A stretch of 64,000 nt of DNA from Bacteriovoracaceae bacterium (lineage in GTDB: Bacteria; Bdellovibrionota; Bacteriovoracia; Bacteriovoracales; Bacteriovoracaceae): positions 1 through 64,000 of the forward strand of contig JADHTQ010000008.1 of NCBI GenBank assembly GCA_016784965.1. The letters are read 5' to 3'. Both the position numbers and the translations under genes were made by a program. Below, one piece after another: positions 17,145 to 25,950 of this stretch. The notes beneath the pieces were generated by a model. It had not been told where the DNA came from. It saw nothing but the letters and a program-made list of their open reading frames with translations, and made no database searches. Numbering within the stretch: the stretch's first letter is position 1; every line of letters begins with the position of its first letter.

Positions 17145-17582
17145 ATGAACTTTAAATTTGAAAAAGCAGAAAAAGATGAGGATATCAAAAAAATTTTTGC
17201 TCATACAGTTGATGCCTTTTCCGATTCACCAGATTTTAATTGGACCCTAGCGGAGATAAAAAAGGAAATTAAGGCCGGCTGGGATCTCTATGCTGTGATT
17301 CTTGAAGAAGAAGTGATTGCCGCATTATTTTTAACAGTGCGCGATGACAGTTTGTTAACCAAAAATACTGCAGTTAAGATACACCATCAAGGTAGTGGTT
17401 ATTCGCATCGGATCAAGGAGTTTTTTGAGACCCGTGCTCGTGAGAGCAATCTCAAATATATTTACCACTACTGTCAAATTGATAATTTTCGCATGTATTC
17501 TCTTAATGAAAGCTACAATTATAAAAAAACGAAAAATACTCTTAATGATGGTTACGTTGTTGAGTGGGTAAAGAAGTTATAG
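17145..17582 (+). CDS. GNAT-family N-acetyltransferase
   Basis: 145 aa from the ATG at 17145, chosen because AAAGG stands about eight bases upstream; a TTG at 17118 would add nine residues. The core reads YAVILEEEVIAALFL (strand 4), then KIHHQGSGYSHRIKEFFETR. The latter corresponds to the acetyl-CoA-binding loop and helix, with a Gly-x-Gly variant of Q/R-x-x-G-x-G/A. A C-terminal strand-helix with Tyr (MYSLNESYNYKK) fits the fold. Substrate unknown. Its end overlaps by six bases the convergent gene. Confidence 0.65.
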   Translation: MNFKFEKAEKDEDIKKIFAHTVDAFSDSPDFNWTLAEIKKEIKAGWDLYAVILEEEVIAALFLTVRDDSLLTKNTAVKIHHQGSGYSHRIKEFFETRARESNLKYIYHYCQIDNFRMYSLNESYNYKKTKNTLNDGYVVEWVKKL

Positions 17583-18761
17583 ACCTGTATGTAATTTATA
17601 TTTAGTTTGTAAAATGCTAGGAATAAATTTCAAGGCAGTGTGGTTTTTAAAGAGGGCGTGACATTCAATAGTAGGATTGCCATTTACATAAACCTTATTT
17701 CCACTTAAGTAATCCAGACAAGTTTTAACAAAATAATCTAAGTATTCAGGTAAATTTTTTGCAATAAATTCTATTAGCACGTTTTTAACTTTTGGATCTC
17801 TGTGAGCAAAAATTTCACCAGGGAGAGGATCAAATTTTTTTAAGTATTCTATTACCACCAGGCGTCTTTTAAAATTTTCACCAAGCTGCTGAATTGTCGA
17901 CCAAGCATTGTTGTAAGTTGGGCCAATAGTTGGTCCGTTTAGAATAAAAAGAGTGTGAAAAAGGTCCTTCTCAAAGGGAGCAAGCTCTTGCTTGAAGCTT
18001 AGGAGGTAGTAGGCATACATACGCTCATTCTTTGAGAAGGAATAAACAAGCTCTTTTAGATAGGGAACTAGGTGCAACCAGCATTTTTCATGGGCAATCT
18101 CATTTAATTTTTTTGCTCTTTTGTTTTTATCAACTTGCAAGTCAATAATTTTGCCCATCTCTCTAAGTAGTGTTTTTTGTATATGTGGTTTATTGCAGTG
18201 AAAAAATGAGATTTTACTAGAGGTAACCTCTTTGTAAAAATCCCAAAGATTAAGGGGGATATTGTGGGCCTTTATAAGCTCTGCAATTTTTAATGCGAGA
18301 TCGGGCTTGCTGGAATTTTTGGTGGTATTGTTCCAAAAAACGAGCAGGTCCCGCACACATTGCTCCCTCCATTTTTTGGTGCTATTAGTTTTAAAACAGT
18401 ATGTTAAGTAACTCAGGCCATAGTTATCCCGATTTACAAAAAATGTCACATTAGAGGCCAAACTGGGCCAAAAATAGAGTGACTCTACATAGTCAAAGGT
18501 TGTTTTGTTAAATACTTTATGTTTAAGTTTGCTGGAAGTAAATCCCGTTGCCATTTCAGACAGCATTTCACTCCACTGTTGGTCGCGCAATGATGGCCTA
18601 ATATCCTTGGCGTGCTCTAAAAATTCTGCGAAGTTTTTTTGCTCCTTTAAGATCTTGAGATCACTTATATTATACAGTCCAGGTTTAGTAGCACATAGGA
18701 CCTGATGACCCATTAAAAAAAGGCATAAGATAACAGCAAGGTATTGTCTAGCTAAGTGCAT
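17577..18761 (-). CDS. Secreted helical protein, unknown function
   Basis: 394 aa with a signal peptide (hydrophobic 8-22, cleavage near LCA). The rest is helix-rich, with scattered Cys and several repeats of about 40 residues suggesting an alpha-solenoid. No family recognised. It converges on the acetyltransferase gene and diverges from the RG-rich secreted protein. Confidence 0.6.
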   Translation of the reverse strand: MHLARQYLAVILCLFLMGHQVLCATKPGLYNISDLKILKEQKNFAEFLEHAKDIRPSLRDQQWSEMLSEMATGFTSSKLKHKVFNKTTFDYVESLYFWPSLASNVTFFVNRDNYGLSYLTYCFKTNSTKKWREQCVRDLLVFWNNTTKNSSKPDLALKIAELIKAHNIPLNLWDFYKEVTSSKISFFHCNKPHIQKTLLREMGKIIDLQVDKNKRAKKLNEIAHEKCWLHLVPYLKELVYSFSKNERMYAYYLLSFKQELAPFEKDLFHTLFILNGPTIGPTYNNAWSTIQQLGENFKRRLVVIEYLKKFDPLPGEIFAHRDPKVKNVLIEFIAKNLPEYLDYFVKTCLDYLSGNKVYVNGNPTIECHALFKNHTALKFIPSILQTKYKLHTGL

Positions 18762-18782
18762 GATAGTTTCATGATAATTCCA

Positions 18783-18858
18783 TTGACTTTATCAGTCAAA
18801 TCTTTGGCCAATCCGCTAAAGTTTTTAAAAAGGTAGACGATAAGTTCCATAGGGAACT
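18783..18858 (+). promoter_or_regulatory. Two dyads upstream of the RG-rich secreted protein gene
   Basis: TTGACT-TTATC-AGTCAA (18783-18799) and AGTTCC-ATAG-GGAACT (18843-18858) are both perfect six-base-arm inverted repeats in the divergent region. The second ends 40 bases before the start codon. They could bind regulators; no clear -10/-35 pair was fixed. Confidence 0.4.
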
Positions 18859-18897
18859 GTTAAATTGTTTTTGACTGGTAAGGAAAAAGAGGAACAT

Positions 18898-21000
18898 ATG
18901 AAAATTTTAGAAAAACCTAGTTTGCTTAAACTTTTTGTTGTGCTTTTATGCATGATAAAAGTTTCCTCTAGCTATGCAACTTTGGATTTTGGGGGGTTTG
19001 TAGACCGGGCCGATCCTTTGGCGGGAGTCACAACTGGTGCACCATCTACTAGCGCTGTTGCTTTACAACCCCAGCAGGTTGCTGCAACCTGTCCTGAGGA
19101 CAAAGATGACGGTCACGCTATCCCAATGGCCGTGTTGACGGGGATCACCAGAGGAAAGCCAGTCAAGGTTGAAATGGGCGATGATAGGCAGACTATCCAA
19201 ATAACTGTACCGCCATATATTTCTAATTGTATGGAACTCGATTTTGTACCGACACTTGATGATGACAATCGCTTGTTTTTAAAATTTGTAAATAATCGAT
19301 TTAAGACTCAAAAAGAATATGAAGACTGTATGAAAGACCCAAGTACCGGCACTTACAAACAAGAAGGAGATCCACCCAAGTTAGTTGCAGACATAAGCAA
19401 AGTACAAAACAAAATACCACTTCCAAGAACATTTCCTTTGGGAAGCAAATTTAATGCAAGAAGAAGTTTACAAGTATACTACTCTTCGCCTCGCACATGG
19501 ATGGGAGACAGTGGCTATAAGCCAGTTTTTGGCAGTGTAAACAACTCACCCGATCCATGCTTTACTTCGGAACATATGCGGGATGAGGCACCTTATACGC
19601 CCTATACCTCAAAGCGTGACATGACCATTCACCACTACAGAAAGATTTGTGGTACTGGTACTTACCGCGATATTGTAGGAGCAATTTCTGATTTGCGCTC
19701 AGATACTGCCGGAAATGCCCGCAAACTAAACAGTGCTCAACAACAAATTGTTATGGCCCTAGAAGCTGCCCGAGAAAAAAGACAAAAAGCTGAGGCAAAA
19801 CTGCTTGAGAGCGACTTAAAAAAATATGCAAAACTCATCAGGGGAGCTAAAAACCAAGGCACTGTGACTAAATACACTAGAAAGTATGCTGAAACCCTGG
19901 AAAAACTACGAGAAACCCTGCTTGATCCAAGCCTTGAAGAGATAATCAGTCTGTCCAATTTGGCCGATCGAACTGTTGATGAACAAAAGAGGCTAATTGC
20001 ATTAACTACACGAGTTGGCAAATACCATCGAAATGGCGCCATTATGTCGAAAGAGTTTTTTGCAAATATAGAAAAATATCCTAAAGATTTAAAAGATCAA
20101 TACTTACAGATTAGAGAATTTCAACTCGACTCTAAGGGATATAGCAAACTCAATCCTGAAAAAAGTGAGTCAGAAAATTATACTCCGGAAATGATACATG
20201 AGATCATTTATGATAGGATCCAGGAGTATAAAGAGGACTTTCATGCCAAAGAGCTTGAATATCGTACAGAAGTGGAAGGTTGTGGTGAAGAGTGTACACA
20301 TGTATACGAGGAGAGATTAGATACTTATTACCAATTCCAAAACGAAATCCTTGGTCAGCACCAGCAACGTGTCGCTGCTTGTCAGCGCTCATGTCAGATG
20401 GGTGCTCGCGGGCCGGTCAATCCCTATGGGTGCACATCCTGCCAAAGAGGCTTGATGGCCAGCAAGGCATATACCGACGAGCGCATAGATGATTTGAGAT
20501 ATGAGTTAGATTTTGGATACAATGATGGCCAACTAAACAAGCTCTACAATCTACAGCGTGCGTACGATGAAAACCAGTTTAGACTGGATGCCAACGCCGC
20601 CGGTAGCACCTTTTTAGATGATGATGGCTTTTTTAGAGGCGGAAGACGAGACAGAGGAAGAGGTCGAGGTCGACGAGGCAGAGACAGACACGGAAGAGGG
20701 AGACATGGAGATAGAGGTTACTATCCCGGTTCCAATGACCCATGGGGACGGCATGATGTTTTAATGAGACGAGGTGGCAGAGGTAACTACTGGAGTAATC
20801 AATATCAGCAACAGGGCTCTTCTAATTATTGGAGCGGGAGTTGGGGACCTTTTCAGGGGTCTGCATATAATAACTATAATTCAGGTAGCCAGTACCAGTA
20901 TAGACAACAATCTCCCTGGGCCACACCACCGTATGTTCCATATGGGCAAGGAACTCATTATGGAAGTCCACCTCCAAGGCATGGTGGAGGTCAGTGGTAA
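18898..21000 (+). CDS. Large secreted protein with Arg/Gly-rich, Tyr/Gln-rich tail
   Basis: 700 aa from the ATG at 18898 (AGAGGA five bases upstream; an earlier TTG adds 11 residues). Signal peptide to about residue 29 (SSYA). The middle has a beta-rich N-terminal half and a long charged helical region (about 270-480) with paired Cys motifs (CGEEC; CQRSC; CTSC). Residues 582-620 are almost only Arg, Gly, Asp and His (RGRGRGRRGRDRHGRGRHG). Residues 620-700 are low-complexity Tyr/Gln/Asn/Ser/Gly/Pro. No family recognised. An RGG-plus-prion-like tail on an exported protein suggests surface adhesion or nucleic-acid/polyanion binding; inference only. Confidence 0.65.
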   Translation: MKILEKPSLLKLFVVLLCMIKVSSSYATLDFGGFVDRADPLAGVTTGAPSTSAVALQPQQVAATCPEDKDDGHAIPMAVLTGITRGKPVKVEMGDDRQTIQITVPPYISNCMELDFVPTLDDDNRLFLKFVNNRFKTQKEYEDCMKDPSTGTYKQEGDPPKLVADISKVQNKIPLPRTFPLGSKFNARRSLQVYYSSPRTWMGDSGYKPVFGSVNNSPDPCFTSEHMRDEAPYTPYTSKRDMTIHHYRKICGTGTYRDIVGAISDLRSDTAGNARKLNSAQQQIVMALEAAREKRQKAEAKLLESDLKKYAKLIRGAKNQGTVTKYTRKYAETLEKLRETLLDPSLEEIISLSNLADRTVDEQKRLIALTTRVGKYHRNGAIMSKEFFANIEKYPKDLKDQYLQIREFQLDSKGYSKLNPEKSESENYTPEMIHEIIYDRIQEYKEDFHAKELEYRTEVEGCGEECTHVYEERLDTYYQFQNEILGQHQQRVAACQRSCQMGARGPVNPYGCTSCQRGLMASKAYTDERIDDLRYELDFGYNDGQLNKLYNLQRAYDENQFRLDANAAGSTFLDDDGFFRGGRRDRGRGRGRRGRDRHGRGRHGDRGYYPGSNDPWGRHDVLMRRGGRGNYWSNQYQQQGSSNYWSGSWGPFQGSAYNNYNSGSQYQYRQQSPWATPPYVPYGQGTHYGSPPPRHGGGQW

Positions 21001-21001
21001 A

Positions 21002-22495
21002 CTAGAAGTGAATTCCAGCTCTTAGTTGTATTGCCAAAGTATTTTTAGCAGCAGGGTTCACTGCGGGATCATTGTTAAATGCAAAGTAGTCCCCAACAAC
21101 GTGGTAGCCAAAAGAGCCTCCAGTTGAGATCTGTTCGTTCCATTTATAGTCAAAACCCAAATCAAACTCAAAGCCTAAGTCTTTTTCTTGGTCTTCTAGT
21201 GCACTAAAGCGGACATTGGTGGAGTGGTTATAGGCAAGGGAGTTGGCCTTAGCCGCTTCGAGGGCCTGGGCATAAATAAATGCCCCCTTCCAGGTCCAGT
21301 TTCCCGTAATCCAGTGTCCATAGACTTTAATGTAGCGAGCATTGGTGATATACGAGTCAAAGACGCTGGTGTTTTGATTGGCAAAACCATTCATGTTGTA
21401 GTTGAACATAATGGTGGCAATCTTATAGTTGGGGTGCAAAAACATAGCATCATAACTGCTGGAAGCCCCACTATCTCCATTTACTTGTCCGAAATTAAGT
21501 CCTACCAAGATAGATTCATTGAACTTATAGTTGGATTCAAAAATAAAGGCCTTGCCCTTGTAGCTTACATTACCTGCTTCTTGGTATAAATCCCCAAGCT
21601 TGCCACTAGCAATGGGAAATTCTAGAGCTAATTCAAGGTTACCAAATGCCTTTTTAAAGTAGAGATCAATTAGTTTTGTTTCCGTTTCTCCCAAATCTAC
21701 TGCATTCGATCCGTTGGGATCTGCAATAACTGATTGGACCCCTGTTGCACCTGGGCCACTTTCTCGAAATGAATAAAGAAGGCCTAGTACCATATCGCGA
21801 TCAGTGTCATCGTATAAAAGAGAGAAACCGTACTCTTCAACTTTTGTGGCCTTCGTGAGACTAGTTCCAGCACCCATCTTTGCCCAATATGGGTAGATAG
21901 AAAACTTCCCAAGCTTAATTTTCATGGTTACACCATCTCGGGTATAGGAAAAGCGATCCCACAGTTTTTCACCGGAGTTGATAACCGCTCCCAGTGCCCA
22001 ATGAGATGTGTGGCGGCCAAGCACAAAGGTTGCTGTATCAGTGTAGAGCTCCATGTAAAGTTTGTTTAGGCCAAAGGAGCTATTTTGGGTGCTGGTTGAA
22101 TCTATGAAATGTAGGGCGTTACCAAAACTATTATTTGCATGGCCAGACTTGATAGAGCTATCACCCAGGCGACCTCCTCGAGCATAGCCATTTGAAAATT
22201 CGGCCTTAAAGGTAGCGGCATCGTTGATGATGATTACTGGATTTAATGAAAAGATATAGCTTTCAAATGATCCGTTGTCATCACTGCCGGCTAGATACGC
22301 AGGCTCCTGGCTGCCATTGGCCCTATTGCCAGTAGTTTCCTCGGCCATTCTGTTATAGTTGTCGATTAAGTTTAGATCAAGTCCAAATCGTCCGTTCCAA
22401 TCAATCGGTAGCGCAAACGCTTTCAAGGAGTAAATACAAAAAACTAAAAAAAACAAGAGAACTTTGAACCACCTGCAATGCTGTAAATTATTCAC
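21002..22495 (-). CDS. Outer-membrane beta-barrel (porin-like) protein
   Basis: 497 aa from a GTG with AAGGAG nine bases upstream. Signal peptide ends near AFA (28). The mature chain alternates polar and aromatic residues in many amphipathic strands (e.g. KAFIFESNYKFNESILVGLN, FDLGFDYKWNEQISTG) and ends in Phe (RAGIHF), the usual C-terminal signature for barrel insertion. Strand count suggests a 16-18-strand channel. Substrate unknown. Converges with the RG-rich gene with a one-base gap and no visible terminator. Confidence 0.75.
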   Translation of the reverse strand: MNNLQHCRWFKVLLFFLVFCIYSLKAFALPIDWNGRFGLDLNLIDNYNRMAEETTGNRANGSQEPAYLAGSDDNGSFESYIFSLNPVIIINDAATFKAEFSNGYARGGRLGDSSIKSGHANNSFGNALHFIDSTSTQNSSFGLNKLYMELYTDTATFVLGRHTSHWALGAVINSGEKLWDRFSYTRDGVTMKIKLGKFSIYPYWAKMGAGTSLTKATKVEEYGFSLLYDDTDRDMVLGLLYSFRESGPGATGVQSVIADPNGSNAVDLGETETKLIDLYFKKAFGNLELALEFPIASGKLGDLYQEAGNVSYKGKAFIFESNYKFNESILVGLNFGQVNGDSGASSSYDAMFLHPNYKIATIMFNYNMNGFANQNTSVFDSYITNARYIKVYGHWITGNWTWKGAFIYAQALEAAKANSLAYNHSTNVRFSALEDQEKDLGFEFDLGFDYKWNEQISTGGSFGYHVVGDYFAFNNDPAVNPAAKNTLAIQLRAGIHF

Positions 22496-22597
22496 TTTAA
22501 AGGCTCCTTAAACAAGATTTCAATGTGACAATGACAAAAGAATACTATAAGTAATAGTACTCAAACTGAAAAGAGATTTAACTTAAAGTTTTGTAAT

Positions 22598-24496
22598 ATG
22601 ATAAAGTTTTTTAAATTGGGTATTGTAATATGCGCCATAGGGCTTTTTGTAGGCCTTTTTTTTACGATGTACGTTATTGTCGAAACCCCAGTCCATGAAG
22701 TTTTTAAGAAGCCTCAGCAACTTGAGAAGGCCTTGCAACGCAACCAGAGCAGTAAAATAATTTTCGAAGAAGGTGCTTTAGTAAACAAAAGGGAACTGAG
22801 CTCATTTTACCTTTTCAGCGCTCAGCACCAAACATTTGATGCATGGTTTAAAGAGCAATTAGATAATTCCGTGCTTTCAATGGGGCAAACTCATTCAAAG
22901 AATCAATTATTTATCCAAGAACAGTTTTCAATTTTGGGCCTATTAACAAATGACTGTACTAAGATGTATTGTTATCAACAGCGGTTGCCGTTTGACCAGA
23001 TTCCAAGTATTTTTTGGAAAGGGTTGATAGGCATAGAGGATTATCGCTATCTAGAGCATTTTGGCATAGACATCAAGTCAATTGCCAGAGCAATCTTTAT
23101 CGATATTGGGCAAATGAAGCTGATCCAAGGGGGATCAACACTGACCCAACAATTGGTTAAAAATCTATTTTTACACAATAAAAAAACATTTATTAGAAAA
23201 ATTAAGGAAGTAATTATTTCTATATATATTGAGGCATTGTTTTCCAAAGAAGACATCCTGCAGGGGTATTTTAATGAAGTTTTCTGGGGAAGTTTACAGG
23301 GAATTAGAATTAAGGGGGTGCACGCTGCGTCATTGTATTATTTCGGAATTACTCCCAATATGGTGACCCCATTTCAAGCAGCAATTTTAATCTCACTTCT
23401 TAAAGGACCAAATTATTATCATCCCATAAAGCATCTAGATCGACTAATCGCTCGGGCCAACTCTGTATTTTTAAAATTAGTCAAGCTGAACCTATTCCCC
23501 CAAACAGTTCAAGTTTGGGATGAGCAGAGGTGGCAGAAATGGCAAAAGCAGTTGATCAGAAGAAATGAGCAAAAGCATTATAAAATTCTTTGGTCAGTGC
23601 AAAAGTCAAAGTCATCTTTACTAAACTCCTATGAAAATTTTGTTATGCAAGTTGCCAGCAACAACATTATTGAACAAGCTAGGAAAAAAACCAAAAAGCA
23701 GGATATTGCAGTAAAAATTTACATCGAAAAGGTCAATGATCCCAATAAGAGTTTTTCATTTTATTCTAAGACCGAAAGAAACTTACCAAGGGCACTAAGG
23801 CAAGAAAAACATCAAGTTGGTAGCACTTTAAAACCAATAATTTACAGTATTTTCAACTCGTTAGGGATCTCTATGGACGATATGGTCCCCACTGCCAAGG
23901 TGGTGTTGAAGTTGAAGTCTGGTTCGTGGTCCCCCAGAGAGGCACACGCGATTAAAGAACCAGAAGTGACACTGTTTGAAGCATTGATGAAGTCTTACAA
24001 TCGTCCAGTTATCAGGTTGGCACAGGATATTGGTTTTGATGTCTTGGAGAGAGAGTTGCAAGATTTAATTCCAGACTTAAAAGTACCTTTGAGTGAATAT
24101 CCTGCTCAACTATTGGGAGCACTAGAGCTGAGTGTGATGGATCTCCACGAACTGTATGCCAAGCTTATCAATAGGGAATGTAGCAAAGAAGATTTTGAGC
24201 AAAGCATCTTAAACTTGCTCTCTGACCCATCTAAAACTACTATCCGCAAAATTGTTGGATCACAGCTAAAAAATCTTAAATTTTTTGGTAAAACTGGAAC
24301 TTCAAATAATGGGTATGACAATTGGTTTGTATTTTATGACGGTAGTCTGCTGGGGGTGATCTGGGTTGGCTATGAGGGGGTTAAAGGGAAACAATCATTT
24401 GAGTTATATGGTGGTAGTACGGCTTTTTTAATTCTCCAGCACTTCTTTTTGGGGCGTGGCCAAACCTTTAGCGAGCTTTCATGCAATCCCATATAG
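22598..24496 (+). CDS. Class A penicillin-binding protein (transglycosylase/transpeptidase)
   Basis: 632 aa, one N-terminal membrane anchor (residues 8-29). GT51 domain: GIEDYRYLEHFGID (catalytic Glu of the ED-x-x-F/Y-x-x-H-x-G motif), QGGSTLTQQLVKN, and RKIKEVIISIYIEALFSK. Transpeptidase domain: GSTLKP with Ser409 and Lys412, SYN (466-468) and KTGTS (565-569). So both activities of a bifunctional peptidoglycan synthase appear intact; it is somewhat short for the class, closest in plan to PBP1C-like enzymes without C-terminal additions. No strong ribosome site. The divergent leader holds a dyad TACTAT-AAGTA-ATAGTA (22543-22559). Confidence 0.9.
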   Translation: MIKFFKLGIVICAIGLFVGLFFTMYVIVETPVHEVFKKPQQLEKALQRNQSSKIIFEEGALVNKRELSSFYLFSAQHQTFDAWFKEQLDNSVLSMGQTHSKNQLFIQEQFSILGLLTNDCTKMYCYQQRLPFDQIPSIFWKGLIGIEDYRYLEHFGIDIKSIARAIFIDIGQMKLIQGGSTLTQQLVKNLFLHNKKTFIRKIKEVIISIYIEALFSKEDILQGYFNEVFWGSLQGIRIKGVHAASLYYFGITPNMVTPFQAAILISLLKGPNYYHPIKHLDRLIARANSVFLKLVKLNLFPQTVQVWDEQRWQKWQKQLIRRNEQKHYKILWSVQKSKSSLLNSYENFVMQVASNNIIEQARKKTKKQDIAVKIYIEKVNDPNKSFSFYSKTERNLPRALRQEKHQVGSTLKPIIYSIFNSLGISMDDMVPTAKVVLKLKSGSWSPREAHAIKEPEVTLFEALMKSYNRPVIRLAQDIGFDVLERELQDLIPDLKVPLSEYPAQLLGALELSVMDLHELYAKLINRECSKEDFEQSILNLLSDPSKTTIRKIVGSQLKNLKFFGKTGTSNNGYDNWFVFYDGSLLGVIWVGYEGVKGKQSFELYGGSTAFLILQHFFLGRGQTFSELSCNPI

Positions 24497-24566
24497 TATT
24501 TCATTATCTTTTGAGGTAGAGTCGTTGCCAGCTTTTTATTATTTTTTTTAGACAAAAGGAAAGTTT

Positions 24567-25271
24567 ATGTCATTAATTGAGCGCAACAAAACCCGAGAAG
24601 TCAAATTTACAAAAAATATCAATCCCTATGCTGCAGGTAGCGTCATAGCTGAATTTGGCAACACCAAGGTACATATTACCGCTTCAGTAGAAGAGTCTAT
24701 TCCCAAATTTCTCACCGGTAAAAATCAAGGTTGGCTAACTGCTGAATACTCTATGCTACCACTGGCCACACATACAAGAGGACGGCGAGAGCGCTCTAAA
24801 GTGGGAGGAAGAACCCAGGAGATCCAACGACTAATAGGTAGAAGTTTGCGCGCCATTGTAGATTTAAAGAAATTGGGAGAGCGAAGTATTACTATCGATT
24901 GCGATGTTTTAGTTGCTGATGGAGGTACTCGCACGGCATCTATTTCAGGGGCCTATGTGGCCTTAAGTTTGGCAATTAAAAAGCTCATCCAAGATGATTT
25001 ATTAACGGAGTCACCAATAATAACTCCTCTAGCGGCCTTAAGTGTTGGAGTTGACAATAATGGTAAAGTAATAGCAGATCTCAATTATGAGGAAGATTCA
25101 ACTTGTGGAACAGACATGAATATTGTCATGACCAAAAGTGGAAAATATATTGAGGTTCAAGGTACTGCAGAAGGAGAACCTTTTAGCCGTGAGCAATTAG
25201 ATGCTATTTTAGATTGTGCCAAAAATGCTATGCAAGAGATTTTTGCCAAGCAAGAAGAGGTCCTGGCATGA
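24567..25271 (+). CDS. rph: Ribonuclease PH
   Basis: 234 aa, the usual length. Phosphorolytic 3'-exoribonuclease that trims tRNA 3' ends. Characteristic: [20 protein letters not shown], then [16 protein letters not shown], then the active-site [19 protein letters not shown] and a late [22 protein letters not shown] precedes the ATG. It overlaps rdgB by ATGA, the common rph-rdgB pairing. Confidence 0.97.
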   Translation: MSLIERNKTREVKFTKNINPYAAGSVIAEFGNTKVHITASVEESIPKFLTGKNQGWLTAEYSMLPLATHTRGRRERSKVGGRTQEIQRLIGRSLRAIVDLKKLGERSITIDCDVLVADGGTRTASISGAYVALSLAIKKLIQDDLLTESPIITPLAALSVGVDNNGKVIADLNYEEDSTCGTDMNIVMTKSGKYIEVQGTAEGEPFSREQLDAILDCAKNAMQEIFAKQEEVLA

Positions 25272-25858
25272 TTGAGCTTTTGCTTGCATCTTCAAATCAA
25301 CACAAAGCAAGCGAGTTTAAAAGCTTGCTAGATCCTGCCATTTTTAACATTGTGGCGGCCTCGCAGAAGTTTGATGTATTAGAAAATGGTATAAGCTATG
25401 CAGAGAATGCTCTAAAAAAGGCCCAAGCTTACTATCAGAAGTATAAAAAACCTGTCTTCTCCGATGATTCTGGTTTAAATGTATTAGCATTACCTGAGGA
25501 GCTGGGTATTCACTCTGCACGTTTTGGTGGTGAGGGGCTTTCAGATAATCAAAGGGCCAATGCCCTACTCAAGAAAATGGAAGGCCTTCAAGGCGATAAA
25601 AGAGAGGCTTACTTTAGCTGTACATTGTGTTTTTATTTAGATCCAGACGAGATCTTTTTCTTTGAAGGAAGACTAAATGGGCATATTGCTCATCAGATGA
25701 AGGGTGCTAACGGTTTTGGTTATGATCCAATTTTTCATCCTCAGGGTCAAGATGAGGGAGTAAGCTTAGCTATGATTCCTGAGTGGAAAGCTATGCATTC
25801 TCATCGTGCCAATGCCTGCGCAAAGGCCTATGAGTTTTTTAAATCAAAAATTTCCTAA
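25268..25858 (+). CDS. rdgB: XTP/dITP diphosphatase (RdgB/HAM1)
   Basis: 196 aa from the ATG that overlaps the rph stop; GAGG lies about seven bases upstream. Hydrolyses non-canonical purine triphosphates (dITP, XTP) to monophosphates, keeping them out of DNA. Landmarks: [13 protein letters not shown] (substrate-binding SNxxK variant), [20 protein letters not shown] and HSHRANA near the C-terminus. Last gene before a clear terminator. Confidence 0.96.
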   Translation: MIELLLASSNQHKASEFKSLLDPAIFNIVAASQKFDVLENGISYAENALKKAQAYYQKYKKPVFSDDSGLNVLALPEELGIHSARFGGEGLSDNQRANALLKKMEGLQGDKREAYFSCTLCFYLDPDEIFFFEGRLNGHIAHQMKGANGFGYDPIFHPQGQDEGVSLAMIPEWKAMHSHRANACAKAYEFFKSKIS

Positions 25859-25861
25859 TCT

Positions 25862-25901
25862 CACAAGTTGAGCAAAAAAAGTTACAACTTGTGTTTCTTT
25901 T
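25862..25901 (+). terminator. Rho-independent terminator after rph-rdgB
   Basis: CACAAGTTG (25862-25870) pairs with CAACTTGTG (25885-25893) across a 14-base A-rich loop and runs into TTTCTTTT. Nine base pairs. Confidence 0.75.
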
Positions 25902-25950
25902 CAAGTAAGAATAAAATTTTTCTAGCTACAACATTGCAAAAAGAGGTGTT

